Part shown: in pieces, positions 50,574-60,112 of the stretch
Layout of the letters: every line of letters begins with the position of its first letter
Numbering within the stretch: the stretch's first letter is position 1
Assembly: GCA_031180665.1 (NCBI GenBank)
Contig: JAPSLP010000010.1
Location: 98,188-162,187, forward strand
Length of the DNA: 64,000 nt
DNA from: Cupriavidus sp.
GTDB lineage: Bacteria > Pseudomonadota > Gammaproteobacteria > Burkholderiales > Burkholderiaceae
Direction of reading: 5' to 3'
Translations under genes and position numbers: made by a program
Notes under the pieces: model-generated
What the model was told of the DNA's origin: nothing
Seen by the model: the letters and a program-made list of their open reading frames with translations, nothing else
Databases searched by the model: none

Positions 50574-51603
50574 GCGCCGGTCCGGCCCGGACGCCGCTTC
50601 CGGACAGGCCGCCACGCGGGGCGCGCCGCGCGGCGTCGGCGCAAGCCGCACCGACGCCTTGCTGCGCCGCATGGAATGGACCGTGGTGCGCCGCCTCGAC
50701 GGCATGCTGCAGGGTGACTACCGCACGCTGTTTCGCGGCTTCGGGCTGGACCTGGCCGATCTGCGCGAATACCAGCCCGGCGACGATGTCCGGCACATCG
50801 ACTGGAACGTGACCGCGCGGCTTCAGACGCCGCATGTGCGCATGTTCCAGGAGGATCGCGAGATCGCGGTCTGGTTTCTGCTCGATCTGAGCGGCTCGGT
50901 CGAGTTCGGCTCTGGCGACGTGCGCAAGCGCGATTTGCTGAGCGACTTCACCACGGTGATGGCGCTCTTGCTGACGCGCTATGGCAACCGCGTCGGCGCC
51001 GTGCTCTACAACGGGGCGGCCGACATGACGGGGTCCGTGGTGCCGGCGCGTTCGGGTCGCCGGCAACTGCTGCATCTGCTCGACCGCATGCATGCCACGC
51101 CCGCCGCCTCGCCCGGGCACACCCGGCTGCGCGGCCTGCTCGACCACGCACGGGCGGTGGCCCGGCGCCGATCGGTGCTGTTCGTCGTCTCCGACTTCAT
51201 CAGCGACCCGGGCTGGCAGGCGTCGCTCGCCATGTTGGCCAGACGCCATGAGGTCGTCGCCGTACGGCTGGTCGATCCCTTGGAGCAGGCTCTGCCCGAT
51301 CTGGGTTTGCTGGTGCTGCAGGACGCCGAGACCGGCGAGCAGATGTTCGTGGACACCCACGACCCGGCCTTTCGCAAGCGCTTCGTGGCGGCCGCGCAGG
51401 CGCGCGAAGAAGAACTGCGGCTGGGCTTTGCCCGGGCCGGCGTGGATTGCCTGACGCTGTCGACCGGCACCCGCCTGGACCTGGCCCTGCTCGAGTTCTC
51501 GCGCCAGCGCCGTCATCGGCAGGGCACCGCGAAGGGCGCGGTGAGCCCGGCAAGGAAAGCCGCAAAGGAGGAAGCAAAGAAGGGGGCCGCATGGACGGCG
51601 TGA
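50551..51603 (+). CDS. DUF58 (VWA-like) protein
   Basis: A 350-residue DUF58 protein. The signature EYQPGDDVRHIDWNVTARLQTPHVRMFQEDRE lies near 70-100 and is followed by a VWA-like fold with VWFLLDLSGSVEFG. It has no membrane anchor at the N-terminus. The start ATG at 50551 is 23 bases inside the end of the MoxR gene, and its own 3' end overlaps the next VWA gene by 13 bases, so coupled translation of the set is expected. DUF58 proteins are partners of MoxR ATPases. Confidence 0.9.
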   Translation: MFGRLRGRRRSGPDAASGQAATRGAPRGVGASRTDALLRRMEWTVVRRLDGMLQGDYRTLFRGFGLDLADLREYQPGDDVRHIDWNVTARLQTPHVRMFQEDREIAVWFLLDLSGSVEFGSGDVRKRDLLSDFTTVMALLLTRYGNRVGAVLYNGAADMTGSVVPARSGRRQLLHLLDRMHATPAASPGHTRLRGLLDHARAVARRRSVLFVVSDFISDPGWQASLAMLARRHEVVAVRLVDPLEQALPDLGLLVLQDAETGEQMFVDTHDPAFRKRFVAAAQAREEELRLGFARAGVDCLTLSTGTRLDLALLEFSRQRRHRQGTAKGAVSPARKAAKEEAKKGAAWTA

Positions 51604-52724
51604 ACGAGGCGATCAGCCGGCTGCCCGCGATCAGCTTCGTGTGGCCCAGGATGCTGTGGTTGCTGGCGCTGATCCCCGTGCTGGCCGCCGGCTACTTGGC
51701 GCTGGACGCGCGCCGCCGGCGCTCGGCCGTTCACTATCCGGCCCTGAAGACCGTCGGCTACGCCAACCGCAGTGTCGCGGGCTGGCGCCGGCATGTGTCC
51801 CCGGTACTGGTCCTGCTGGCGCTGACGGCATTGATCGTCGCGATCTCGCGCCCGCATGCGCTGATGGTGCTGCCCTCGCGCATCGAAACCGTGATGCTGG
51901 TCATCGACCTGTCGGGCAGCATGCGCGCCAAGGACGTGCCGCCGAGCCGACTGCGTGCGGCGCAACACGCCGCCAAAGGGCTGCTCGACGCGAAGCCGGC
52001 CGGCGTCAGCGTCGGCCTCGTGGCGATGGCAGGGACCTCCGCCGTAGCGCAGGCGCCGAGCCGCCGCAAGCAGGACGTAGCCACGGCCATCGACCGGCTG
52101 CAGCCGCAGGGCGGCACCGCGCTGGGTAACGGCCTGCTGATCGCGCTGACCGCGCTGCGGCCGCAAGCGACCGAGGACGCCGCGCGCCTGATGGAGGGCG
52201 ACGCCTCCCCGCTGAAAAAACAGGGTCCCCCGGGCAGCCCGTTCGGCCCGCCGGGATTGGGGCAGGGCGGGGGCCAGCGAGCAGCGCAGGGTTCTGCCGA
52301 CCCCGAGGGGACCGGCGCCCCCGGCTCCTACGGCGCCGGCGCGATCGTCGTCTTCTCCGACGGCGAAAGCAACGCCGGTCCGACCGCGGTGCAGGCGGCC
52401 GAGCTGGCGGCCACCTATGGCGTGCGGGTCTATACCGTCGGCGTCGGCACGACCCAGGGCGTCGTGCTGTCGGCCGACGGGTGGTCGGCGCGCGTCAAGC
52501 TCGACGAGACCGTGCTGAAGGAAGTGGCCAATATCACCGGGGCCGAATACTTCCGGCTCGAGGACACCGCCCGCCTCAAGCAGGTGTATCGCGCGATCAA
52601 CGCGAAGCTGACGCTCGGCAAGACCGAGCAGGCGGAAATCACCGCACTGTTCGCCGCACTCGGCGCGGTGCTGGCGGCGGGGGCGGCGCTGCTGTCTCTG
52701 TGGTGGTTCGGGCGGGTGATGTAG
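51591..52724 (+). CDS. VWA-domain membrane protein (BatA/BatB type)
   Basis: A 377-residue Bat-like protein with membrane segments (PRMLWLLALIPVLAAGYLAL; HVSPVLVLLALTALIVAIS), a VWA MIDAS motif VIDLSGSMRAKDVP near 100-115 and VVFSDGESNAGPT. A Gly/Pro/Gln-rich insert (about 190-235) lies inside the VWA domain. A C-terminal helix follows (ITALFAALGAVLAAGAALLSLWWFG). The gene is the last of the MoxR/DUF58/VWA set and resembles the divergent VWA gene at 47463, so the locus holds a duplicated VWA pair. Confidence 0.9.
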   Translation: MDGVNEAISRLPAISFVWPRMLWLLALIPVLAAGYLALDARRRRSAVHYPALKTVGYANRSVAGWRRHVSPVLVLLALTALIVAISRPHALMVLPSRIETVMLVIDLSGSMRAKDVPPSRLRAAQHAAKGLLDAKPAGVSVGLVAMAGTSAVAQAPSRRKQDVATAIDRLQPQGGTALGNGLLIALTALRPQATEDAARLMEGDASPLKKQGPPGSPFGPPGLGQGGGQRAAQGSADPEGTGAPGSYGAGAIVVFSDGESNAGPTAVQAAELAATYGVRVYTVGVGTTQGVVLSADGWSARVKLDETVLKEVANITGAEYFRLEDTARLKQVYRAINAKLTLGKTEQAEITALFAALGAVLAAGAALLSLWWFGRVM

Positions 52725-52925
52725 GGCAGCGAACTGCAAGCCCGGTGCGCGCCCAGTCCCGCGCATGCCCGGTATCTCGACGCCGCGAACCGGCAACGGA
52801 TACCGGCCTGGACGCGCGGCCTGACGCTCGGCACGCCGCGCACCTTCCTGCGCGCACCTTCCTGGTTTCGACGACGGTCCACTCCCAAGCCGGTCAGCGC
52901 GCAAGCGCCGTTGGCATGCCCGCGC

Positions 52926-53594
52926 TCAGCGCCCCTTGAAGATCGGGTGCCGGGCGCAGGCCGACAGCACGATGCGCTCGGACTGCACCAGATAGTCGTT
53001 CAGGGCCGCGGCACACTCGGCGAGCTTGCCCGACTCGAACAACTGCAGGATCTGCTGGTTCAGCTCGACATAAGGGCCGTGCAGGAATTCCGGATCCTGC
53101 AGCATGCCGAACGCCAGCCGCAGTTCGGCCAGCAGGTGGGAGAACATCACGTTCAACCGCTCGCTGTCGGCCAGTTCCACGATGGCCATGTGGAACTCCA
53201 TGTTGGCGGTGCCCGCGCCCTGCCAGTCGCCGCTGTCGCGGCAACGCAATCCCGCTTCCACCGCCAGCCGCATGTGCTTGCGCGCCGGATGGCTGGGATA
53301 GGCCTGCGCAATCGCCTGGCATTCGATCAGGCGGCGAACCCGGTAGATGTCGATGATCGCCGCAATGCTTGGAATGGCCACCGCCACGCCGCGGTTGGGC
53401 TCGTGCTTGAGCAGGCCCTCCTTGGTCAGCACGCGGAACGTCTCGCGCAGGGTGTTGCGGGAGATCTGCAGGCTTTCGCTGAGCGCCGCCTCGGACAGGC
53501 GCTGCCCGGGCGCGAAGTCGCCATGCAGGATGCGCTGGCGAATCTGTTCGGTGACCCGTTCGGCCAGGTTTCGTACGTCGGAACTGGTTGTCAT
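52926..53594 (-). CDS. GntR-family transcriptional regulator (FCD/FadR subfamily)
   Basis: A 222-residue regulator: winged helix (LAERVTEQIRQRILHGDFAPGQRLSEAALSESLQISRNTLRETFRVLTKEGLL), then an all-helical FCD effector domain (IYRVRRLIECQAIAQA; metal/ligand His region ANMEFHMAIVELAD). Start at 53594 (MTTSSDV) is preferred over 53672, which would add a tail across the operator site. A TTGTT-C-AACAA palindrome lies about 60 bases upstream and a TTGTT-G-AACAA copy lies nearer the MFS gene. It probably represses the divergent permease/PxpA/PxpBC/biotin carboxylase operon and itself. Confidence 0.9.
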   Translation of the reverse strand: MTTSSDVRNLAERVTEQIRQRILHGDFAPGQRLSEAALSESLQISRNTLRETFRVLTKEGLLKHEPNRGVAVAIPSIAAIIDIYRVRRLIECQAIAQAYPSHPARKHMRLAVEAGLRCRDSGDWQGAGTANMEFHMAIVELADSERLNVMFSHLLAELRLAFGMLQDPEFLHGPYVELNQQILQLFESGKLAECAAALNDYLVQSERIVLSACARHPIFKGR

Positions 53595-53654
53595 GGTGGC
53601 TGCAAGGAAGCGGGACTTCGGCCGTGTCCCGTCTGGCGCGATGTTATCCCAGCT

Positions 53655-53665
53655 TTGTTCAACAA
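53655..53665. promoter_or_regulatory. GntR operator candidate 1 (TTGTTCAACAA)
   Basis: Eleven-base palindrome TTGTT-C-AACAA, 61 bases upstream of the GntR start, inside the divergent promoter region. Form and size fit FCD-type GntR operators. Confidence 0.6.
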
Positions 53666-53737
53666 CATGCACGAGATTGGTGCGACTTGGCCTGGCTGAG
53701 TGGGCCTAGGTGTATACCAGAATCGATCCTCACGATT

Positions 53738-53752
53738 GATTGTTGAACAATC
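53738..53752. promoter_or_regulatory. GntR operator candidate 2 (GATTGTTGAACAATC)
   Basis: Fifteen-base palindrome whose core TTGTT-G-AACAA (53740-53750) matches candidate 1 except for the centre base. The centres are 85 bases apart, about eight helical turns, which would allow looping. It lies about 185 bases before the MFS start. Confidence 0.65.
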
Positions 53753-53936
53753 TAGCCACGGTGGTTGAGTAATACGTGCATATATCTCAACATGGCACGT
53801 GCCTCGCTAGACGGCGCTGCGGTGCAGGGCGGCTGTTCAGCGGTTTCGCTCACTGCCCCAACGTCATCGCTGCAGCGTCGTGAAGACCGCGCGGCGAGCC
53901 TCCCACGTTTTGCCGTTATCCCGAGTGAGCGCAACC
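53753..53936. other. Long leader region of the MFS-Pxp operon
   Basis: No supported gene. It includes the AT-rich segment at about 53760-53800, which probably holds the promoter, and leads to the MFS start. Together with the operators upstream, it makes up the 342-base divergent region. Confidence 0.4.
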
Positions 53937-55184
53937 ATGTGGCTTAAAGAAACAACGCAGGCAGAGCGCAAGACGCTCTTTGCCGCCTTCGTCGGCTATG
54001 GGGTCGATGCCTTCGACTACATGATCTACACCTTCATGATTCCCACCTTCATCCTGGTGTGGGGCATGACCAAGGCCGAGGCCGGCTATATCGCGACGGG
54101 CGCGCTGATCAGCTCGGCGATCGGCGGCTGGCTGGCCGGTATCCTGGCCGACAAATACGGCCGCGTGCGGGTGCTGCAGCTGACCGTGCTGTGGTTCAGC
54201 TTCTTCACGTTCCTCAGCGGCTTCACGCAGTCGCCCGAGCAGCTGTTCGTGACCCGCATGCTGCAGGGCCTCGGGTTTGGCGGCGAATGGTCGGTCGGCT
54301 CCGTGCTGATCGCCGAGATGATCCGCGCCCGCCATCGCGGCAAGGCGGTCGGACTGGTGCAGAGCAGTTGGGCGGTGGGCTGGGGCCTGTCGGCCATTGC
54401 CTTCTGGGCGGTCTACGCGGTGTTCGAGCAGCAATACGCCTGGCGCGTGCTGTTCTGGATCGGCGTGCTGCCGGCGGTGTTCATCCTCTATATCCGCCGC
54501 AACATCAGCGAGCCCGAGGTGTATCGCGAGACCAAGGCCAAGCTGGCCGTCACCGGGCAGAGCAACAATTTCATGCTGATCTTCAAGCCGGGCGTGCTGC
54601 GCGTGACCGTGCTGGCGAGCCTGCTGGCGACCGGCATGCAGGGCGCCTACTACTCGGTGACGACCTGGCTGCCGACTTACCTGAAGATGGAGCGCAACCT
54701 GTCGGTGCTCAACACCAGCGGCTACCTGATGGTGCTGATCGCGGGCTCGTTCGCCGGCTATCTGACCAGCGCCTGGCTATCCGACCACCTCGGGCGCCGC
54801 CGATGCTTCATGCTGTTCGCGGTCAGCGCGGCCATCCTGGTGATCTGCTACACGCAGCTGCCGATCACTGACGCCGCGATGCTGGTGCTGGGCTTTCCGC
54901 TGGGCTTCTTCCTCTCGGGCATCTTCTCCGGCATGGGCGCTTACCTGACGGAGCTGTATCCCAGCCATATCCGCGGGTCGGGACAAGGCTTCTGCTACAA
55001 CTTCGGCCGCGCGGTGGGTTCGGTATTCCCGGCGATGATCGGGCATATGGGCGCGACGATGTCGCTGGGCGTCGCCATCGGCTATCTCGCCGCCGGCGCC
55101 TATGGGCTGGTCGTCGTCGCCTGCCTGCTGTTGCCTGAAACGCGAGGACGCGAACTGCTGGGCGAAGCCGAGCCCGCGCATTGA
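53937..55184 (+). CDS. MFS transporter (sialate/lactate:H+ symporter-like)
   Basis: A 415-residue major facilitator with 12 predicted helices. The first is [28 protein letters not shown]; the loop 2-3 motif is [16 protein letters not shown] (G-x3-D-x2-GRR type), helix 4 carries [16 protein letters not shown], and the second half has [23 protein letters not shown]. It belongs to the SHS/aromatic acid-type branch. The start ATG at 53937 is chosen; an upstream GTG frame adds a non-membrane tail. It is the first gene of the PxpA-PxpBC-carboxylase operon and is the likely importer of 5-oxoproline or a related cyclic amide. Confidence 0.9.
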   Translation: MWLKETTQAERKTLFAAFVGYGVDAFDYMIYTFMIPTFILVWGMTKAEAGYIATGALISSAIGGWLAGILADKYGRVRVLQLTVLWFSFFTFLSGFTQSPEQLFVTRMLQGLGFGGEWSVGSVLIAEMIRARHRGKAVGLVQSSWAVGWGLSAIAFWAVYAVFEQQYAWRVLFWIGVLPAVFILYIRRNISEPEVYRETKAKLAVTGQSNNFMLIFKPGVLRVTVLASLLATGMQGAYYSVTTWLPTYLKMERNLSVLNTSGYLMVLIAGSFAGYLTSAWLSDHLGRRRCFMLFAVSAAILVICYTQLPITDAAMLVLGFPLGFFLSGIFSGMGAYLTELYPSHIRGSGQGFCYNFGRAVGSVFPAMIGHMGATMSLGVAIGYLAAGAYGLVVVACLLLPETRGRELLGEAEPAH

Positions 55185-55195
55185 GGTCCGACGCC

Positions 55196-55951
55196 ATGCA
55201 AATCGATCTGAACAGCGATCTCGGCGAGAGCTTTGGCGCCTGGCGCATGGGCAACGATGCCGCCATGCTGGACATCGTCAGCAGCGCCAACGTGGCCTGC
55301 GGCTTCCACGCCGGGGATCCGGCCGGCATCCTGCGGACGCTGAAGGCCGCCAAGGCGCGCGGCGTCGCGGTGGGGGCCCACGTCGCGTATCCCGACCTGC
55401 AGGGCTTCGGCCGCCGCAACATGGATGTCGCCAGCGAAGACCTGATCGCCGATGTCATCTACCAGATCAGCGCGCTGGCGGGCATGGCCGAGACGGTCGG
55501 CACCACGGTGCGCTACGTCAAGCCGCATGGGGCGCTGTACAACACCATCGCCAGCGACGAGCGCCAGGCACGCGACGTGATCGCCGCCATCCGCGCGGTC
55601 AATCCCGAACTGGTGCTGGTCGCGCTGGCCGGCTCGCCGTTGGTGGGCTGGGCGCGGGATGCCGGCCTGCGCGTCGTCGCCGAGGCCTTCGCCGATCGCG
55701 CGTACACGCCGCAGGGCACGCTGGTATCGCGCCGCGAAAGGGGCGCGGTGCTGCACGACGCCACCGAAGTCGCGCAACGGATGTTGCAGCTGGTGCGGGA
55801 AGGCACGGTGCGCGCCATCGACGGCAGCGTGGCGCGCGTCGAAGCGCAGTCGATCTGCGTGCATGGCGACAGCGAAGGCGCGCTCGACATGGCGCTGGCC
55901 GTGCGCGACGCGCTCGAGCGCGACGGCGTCAACGTGTGCGCGTTCGCCTGA
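55196..55951 (+). CDS. pxpA: 5-oxoprolinase subunit PxpA (LamB/YcsF family)
   Basis: A 251-residue LamB/YcsF protein: [41 protein letters not shown] is the family signature with metal-binding Asp and His residues, followed by [20 protein letters not shown] and [10 protein letters not shown]. PxpA works with PxpB and PxpC in ATP-dependent opening of 5-oxoproline to glutamate. GAGG lies ten bases before the ATG. The start is 12 bases after the MFS stop, and the PxpBC fusion follows. Confidence 0.9.
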   Translation: MQIDLNSDLGESFGAWRMGNDAAMLDIVSSANVACGFHAGDPAGILRTLKAAKARGVAVGAHVAYPDLQGFGRRNMDVASEDLIADVIYQISALAGMAETVGTTVRYVKPHGALYNTIASDERQARDVIAAIRAVNPELVLVALAGSPLVGWARDAGLRVVAEAFADRAYTPQGTLVSRRERGAVLHDATEVAQRMLQLVREGTVRAIDGSVARVEAQSICVHGDSEGALDMALAVRDALERDGVNVCAFA

Positions 55952-55976
55952 GCGCGAGCCGGATCTGGAGCTCATC

Positions 55977-57623
55977 TTGCGTTTCCTGCCTGTTTCCTCG
56001 AATGCCCTGCTGGTAGAGCTGGCGGATCTGGACCAGACGCTGGCCTTGCTGGCTTCGCTGCAGCGCGATCCCGTTCACGGCGTGGCAGAACTGGTGCCCG
56101 CCGCGCGCACGATCCTCGTGCACTTCCGTCCCTGGGCCACGGGCGCGGACGCGCTGGTGCGCGCCATCGCCGCGCGCGACCTGTCGCAGCGGGTCGAACG
56201 TGGCAATACGTCGATCGAGATCCCGGTGCGCTATGACGGCGAGGACCTCGCCGAGGTGGCGCAGTGGCTGGGCATCACGCCCGAGGAGGTCGTGCGCCGC
56301 CACACCGGCAGCGAATACACGGTGGCCTTCACGGGCTTCGCGCCCGGCTTCGCCTACCTGAGCGGCGGCGATCCCTCGCTCGACGTGCCGCGCCGCCGTA
56401 CGCCGCGCACGCGCATTCCGGCCGGCGCCGTCGGCCTCGCGGGAACCTTCAGCGGCGTGTATCCGAAGGCCAGCCCGGGCGGCTGGCAGATCATCGGCAC
56501 CACGCCGCTGGCGATGTGGGATCTTGGCCGCGAGCCACCGGCGTTGCTGCAGCCCGGATATCGGGTGCGCTTCGTCGATATGGCGACGCTGGACGGTGCC
56601 GTGGACACCGCGACGGAAAGCGGCGTGGATGAGCCCGTGCGCACCGCTGTGCCGGCAGTCGCGGCACGAAGCGAGGGGGGCAGTGCGGCCCGAAGTGCGG
56701 CCCGCAGTGCGTCCCTGAAGGTAAAGGGCACGGGCTTGCAGACCGTATTCCAGGACCTCGGCCGGCACGGCATGGCGGGGCAGGGCGTGTCGGCCTCGGG
56801 CGCGCTCGATCGGGCGGCCCTGCGGATGGCCAACCGTCTGGTCGGCAACCGTAGCGACAGCCCCGCGCTCGAAACCGTGGGCGGCGGCCTGCAGCTGCAG
56901 AGCCAGGGCGAGACCGTGCTGGCCGTTACCGGCGCCGATGCACCGCTGACCGTGTGCACGGAAGACGGCCGCCAATGGCGCGTGCCGACGCATCAGGCAG
57001 TGGCCCTGGCCGATGGCGACACGCTGAGCGTCGGCCAGCCCGCTGCCGGCGCGCGGTGCTATGTGGCGGCACGCGGCGGCTTTGCCGTGGCGCCGGTGCT
57101 CGGCAGCTGCGCGACGGACACGCTCGCCGGCATCGGGCCTGCGCCGTTGTCCGTCGGCGATGCGCTCGCTGTCCTGCCCGCGCGGGCAGGCGCGGTGGTG
57201 GGCATGCCAGAGCAGCTCGCCGTCGACCTGCCCTCGGTGGAACGGGACGTCGTGCTCGACGTGGTGCTTGGCCCGCGCACCGACTGGTTCACCGCGGAGT
57301 CCGTCGCGCGACTGGCTGCGCAGCGTTGGCAGGTCACGCCGCAATCGAATCGCGTGGGCTTGCGGCTCACCGGCGACGTGCCGCTGGAACGCGCCGTCAC
57401 TGGCGAGCTGTCCAGCGAAGGCACCGTGCCGGGCGCGCTGCAGGTGCCGCCCAGCGGCCAGCCCATCCTGTTTCTGGCCGACCATCCGCTGACCGGCGGC
57501 TATCCCGTGATCGGTGCCGTAGCGCCTCATCATCTGGATCGCGCCGGCCAGGTCCCGGTGGGGGCGTGGCTGCGTTTCCATCCCATCGGCCCCTTCGAAA
57601 CACTGCAACCGTCCGCCGACTGA
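55977..57623 (+). CDS. pxpBC: PxpB-PxpC fusion (KipI/KipA, AHS1-AHS2) with TTG start
   Basis: A 548-residue fusion. Residues 1-215 are the PxpB/KipI (AHS1) domain, with GSEYTVAFTGFAPGFAYLSGGDPSLDVPRR and AGTFSGVYPKASPGGW. A linker of Ser/Ala/Arg microrepeats (SAARSAARSA near 236-245, from a repeat at about 56675-56715) joins it to PxpC/KipA (AHS2) from about 248, with TVFQDLGRHGMAGQGVSASGALDR and the final GGYPVIGAV block. The start is TTG at 55977: GGAG lies six bases before it and no in-frame ATG is near. In urea carboxylase, the carboxyltransferase domain has this KipI-KipA fold, and a biotin carboxylase follows here. Confidence 0.9.
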   Translation: MRFLPVSSNALLVELADLDQTLALLASLQRDPVHGVAELVPAARTILVHFRPWATGADALVRAIAARDLSQRVERGNTSIEIPVRYDGEDLAEVAQWLGITPEEVVRRHTGSEYTVAFTGFAPGFAYLSGGDPSLDVPRRRTPRTRIPAGAVGLAGTFSGVYPKASPGGWQIIGTTPLAMWDLGREPPALLQPGYRVRFVDMATLDGAVDTATESGVDEPVRTAVPAVAARSEGGSAARSAARSASLKVKGTGLQTVFQDLGRHGMAGQGVSASGALDRAALRMANRLVGNRSDSPALETVGGGLQLQSQGETVLAVTGADAPLTVCTEDGRQWRVPTHQAVALADGDTLSVGQPAAGARCYVAARGGFAVAPVLGSCATDTLAGIGPAPLSVGDALAVLPARAGAVVGMPEQLAVDLPSVERDVVLDVVLGPRTDWFTAESVARLAAQRWQVTPQSNRVGLRLTGDVPLERAVTGELSSEGTVPGALQVPPSGQPILFLADHPLTGGYPVIGAVAPHHLDRAGQVPVGAWLRFHPIGPFETLQPSAD

Positions 57624-57668
57624 GTCGAGCCGGCAATTTTTTTACCGAGACTCGCACCGAGATTTGCG

Positions 57669-59426
57669 ATGAAGAAAGTCCTGATTGCCAACCGTGGCGA
57701 GATCGCCGTTCGCATCGTCCGCGCCTGCGCCGACTACGGCGTCGGCTCCGTGGCCGTGTATGCCAACGCCGATATCGACGCGATGCACGCGCACCTGGCC
57801 GCCGAGGCTTACGGCCTGGACGGCGACCGCCCCGCCGACACCTATCTGAACATCCCCAAGCTGCTCGATATCGCCCGCCGCAGCGGCGCCGATGCCGTCC
57901 ATCCGGGCTACGGCTTCCTGTCGGAAAGCGAGGCCTTTGCGCAGGCGGTCATCGATGCCGGCCTGACGTGGATCGGCCCGTCGCCGGCGACGATCGCGCG
58001 GCTCGGCGACAAGGTGCAAGCGCGCAAGATCGCGCTGCAGGTGGGCGCCCCGCTGGTTGCCGGCACGCCGGAGCCGGTCGCCGATGCCAACGAGGTGCTG
58101 GCCTTCGCCGAGCGGCACGGCCTGCCAATCATCATCAAGGCAGCATTCGGCGGCGGTGGCCGCGGCATGAAGATCGCCTGGCGCATGGACGAGGTCGAGG
58201 AGCTCTACGCCTCGGCGGTGCGCGAGGCGGTCACCGCCTTCGGCCGCGGCGAATGTTTCGTCGAGCAGTTCCTCGACAAGCCCCGCCATATCGAGGCGCA
58301 GGTTCTCGCCGACCGGCATGGCAATGTGGTGGTGCTCGGCACGCGGGATTGCTCGCTGCAGCGCCGGAACCAGAAGCTGGTGGAGGAAGCGCCCGCGCCG
58401 TTTCTCAGCGATGCACAGCGCGCACGCATCCATGCCGCTGCCCGCGACATCTGCGCGGCGGCGCAGTACACCAGCGCCGGCACGGTGGAGTTCCTGCTTA
58501 GCGCCAGCGGCGCGATCTCGTTCCTGGAGGTCAACACGCGGCTGCAGGTCGAGCACCCCGTGACCGAGCAGACCACGGGCGTCGATCTGGTCGTCGAGCA
58601 GTTGCGCGTGGCCGATGGCCTGCCGCTGTCGATCACTGACACCCCGGCGCCGCTGGGGCATGCGATCGAGTTCCGCATCAACGCCGAGGACGTGGGCCGA
58701 GGCTTCCTGCCCACGCCCGGACCGGTGCGGCGCTTCGACGCGCCGTCAGGCCCGGGCGTGCGCGTCGATTCCGGTGTGCAGTCGGGTTCGGTGGTGCCCG
58801 GTACCTTCGATTCCCTGATGGCCAAGCTGATCGTGACCGGCGCCACGCGCGAACAGGCGCTGGCACGCGCCCGTCGCGCGCTGCGCGAATTCCGGATCGA
58901 GGGCGTGGCCTCGGTGCTGCCGTTCCATCGTGCCGTGATCGATCACGACGATTTCGTCGGCGGCAACGGCTTCCGGGTTCATACGCGCTGGATCGAATCG
59001 GACTTCGCCGGGCCGCTGGCGGCGGCCGCGCGTGCCGAGCCGCAACAGGACGAGAGCCTGCTGCGCACCGCCATCGAGATCGACGGCCGCCGCATGGTGC
59101 TGGGCTTGCCGGCGCAACTGCTGCGCGGTCTGGCCGACGCGCCGGCCACCGCGGCCGCCACGCAGCCCGCGCAGACCGTGCAGACCGTGCAGACCGTGCA
59201 GACCGATGCCACCAACGCGGCCGAACTGCCGTCCCCGATCGCAGGCACCGTGCAGGCATGGAAGGTGGCGGCCGGCGACGAGGTCAAGGAAGGCGATCTG
59301 GTCGCCGTGATGGAGGCGATGAAGATGGAGATGCAGGTCCACGCGCATCGCTCAGGCCGGTTAACACGGCCGGTTCCCGCCGGTACGTACGTGGCCGCCG
59401 GCGCGTCGCTGGCAAGCATCGAGTGA
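57669..59426 (+). CDS. Biotin carboxylase with C-terminal biotin carboxyl carrier domain
   Basis: A 585-residue acetyl/propionyl/urea-carboxylase-type subunit. The biotin carboxylase domain has [38 protein letters not shown] (ATP-grasp lid), [20 protein letters not shown] and FRINAED. A 40-residue linker with the [11 protein letters not shown] repeat leads to the BCCP domain ([38 protein letters not shown]), where Lys552 of MEAMKMEM is biotinylated. It is 45 bases after the PxpBC gene. A separate carboxyltransferase is absent, so the PxpBC fusion probably fills that role. Confidence 0.92.
   Translation: MKKVLIANRGEIAVRIVRACADYGVGSVAVYANADIDAMHAHLAAEAYGLDGDRPADTYLNIPKLLDIARRSGADAVHPGYGFLSESEAFAQAVIDAGLTWIGPSPATIARLGDKVQARKIALQVGAPLVAGTPEPVADANEVLAFAERHGLPIIIKAAFGGGGRGMKIAWRMDEVEELYASAVREAVTAFGRGECFVEQFLDKPRHIEAQVLADRHGNVVVLGTRDCSLQRRNQKLVEEAPAPFLSDAQRARIHAAARDICAAAQYTSAGTVEFLLSASGAISFLEVNTRLQVEHPVTEQTTGVDLVVEQLRVADGLPLSITDTPAPLGHAIEFRINAEDVGRGFLPTPGPVRRFDAPSGPGVRVDSGVQSGSVVPGTFDSLMAKLIVTGATREQALARARRALREFRIEGVASVLPFHRAVIDHDDFVGGNGFRVHTRWIESDFAGPLAAAARAEPQQDESLLRTAIEIDGRRMVLGLPAQLLRGLADAPATAAATQPAQTVQTVQTVQTDATNAAELPSPIAGTVQAWKVAAGDEVKEGDLVAVMEAMKMEMQVHAHRSGRLTRPVPAGTYVAAGASLASIE
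59164..59208 (+). repeat. 9-base tandem repeat in the BCCP linker
   Basis: CAGACCGTG units repeated head to tail, coding for (Gln-Thr-Val)n in the linker between the biotin carboxylase and BCCP domains. A flexible swinging arm whose length can vary by slippage. Confidence 0.75.
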
Positions 59427-59475
59427 AACGGATCGGCGCGGCGATGGCGAGACCCCGAGGTCGAAGACCGATGCC

Positions 59476-59796
59476 TCAATGCCTGGGTGGATTGGGATCC
59501 TGTCCCGGCGGCGGCTCGGTCGGTCGTACCGTTTGCTGGCCTACCGGTGCCTTGCTGACCGGAGATACCAGCTGCGAGGGATCGACGGCCGAGTTGGCGC
59601 CGAAGCCCGCCGCCGCGCCTTCGGTGCTGCCCGCCGCGGCCGGTGCCTCATTGAGCCGCACCGTGGAATCGCCGGAATCGCTGCCACCGCAAGCGACCAG
59701 GCCAAATGACAGACCCACGGCCAGCGCCGCGATACTGCCTTTCGGCACCACGGCACGGCATGCCGTGCAGATCCTGCGCCTGCGATGCAGAGCCAT
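59476..59796 (-). CDS. Small lipoprotein of unknown function
   Basis: A 106-residue lipoprotein. Signal peptide (SIAALAVGLSFGLVAC) with the lipobox LVAC at 33-36, Cys36 being the lipidated residue. The mature part is short, low-complexity and Pro/Gly/Ala-rich (STEGAAAGFGANSAV; TEPPPGQDPNPP). The start at 59796 is supported by GGGAGG ahead of it. It is convergent with the biotin carboxylase gene by 49 bases. No domain is recognised. Confidence 0.75.
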   Translation of the reverse strand: MALHRRRRICTACRAVVPKGSIAALAVGLSFGLVACGGSDSGDSTVRLNEAPAAAGSTEGAAAGFGANSAVDPSQLVSPVSKAPVGQQTVRPTEPPPGQDPNPPRH

Positions 59797-60112
59797 CTCT
59801 ACCTCCCTGCGATATTGCATCGAGGATGCTTCCGACCAGCGCTCGCATTGCATCGCTGTGGCGTCGGTTTGCGGCTCGATTAGGCGAATCGAACTTGCGT
59901 ACTTGCGCGCTTCGTTGCCGACAGATTGACGCGAAGAATGCCGGCACCGATCCGCGCCAATCCAGTCTTGCAACAAAGCTGTCGAGGTAGAAGTTCAATT
60001 CTGTAACGGAACGTTACGCATCTTCTCTTTCGCGCAACGCGCACTACCGTCTCCCTAAGCGCTGTGTCTCGGCGCAATTCCATGTCGTCGCTTCGCTGCG
60101 AAGGGAGGCATC
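59797..60112. other. Divergent region before the GH3 glycosidase gene
   Basis: About 316 bases with no gene. It has two inverted repeats: TCGATT-N5-AATCGA (59876-59892) and GTAACG-GAA-CGTTAC (60003-60017). The second has a LacI/GntR-like form and lies 95 bases before the GH3 start, so it is a good operator candidate for glycoside control. Confidence 0.45.
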
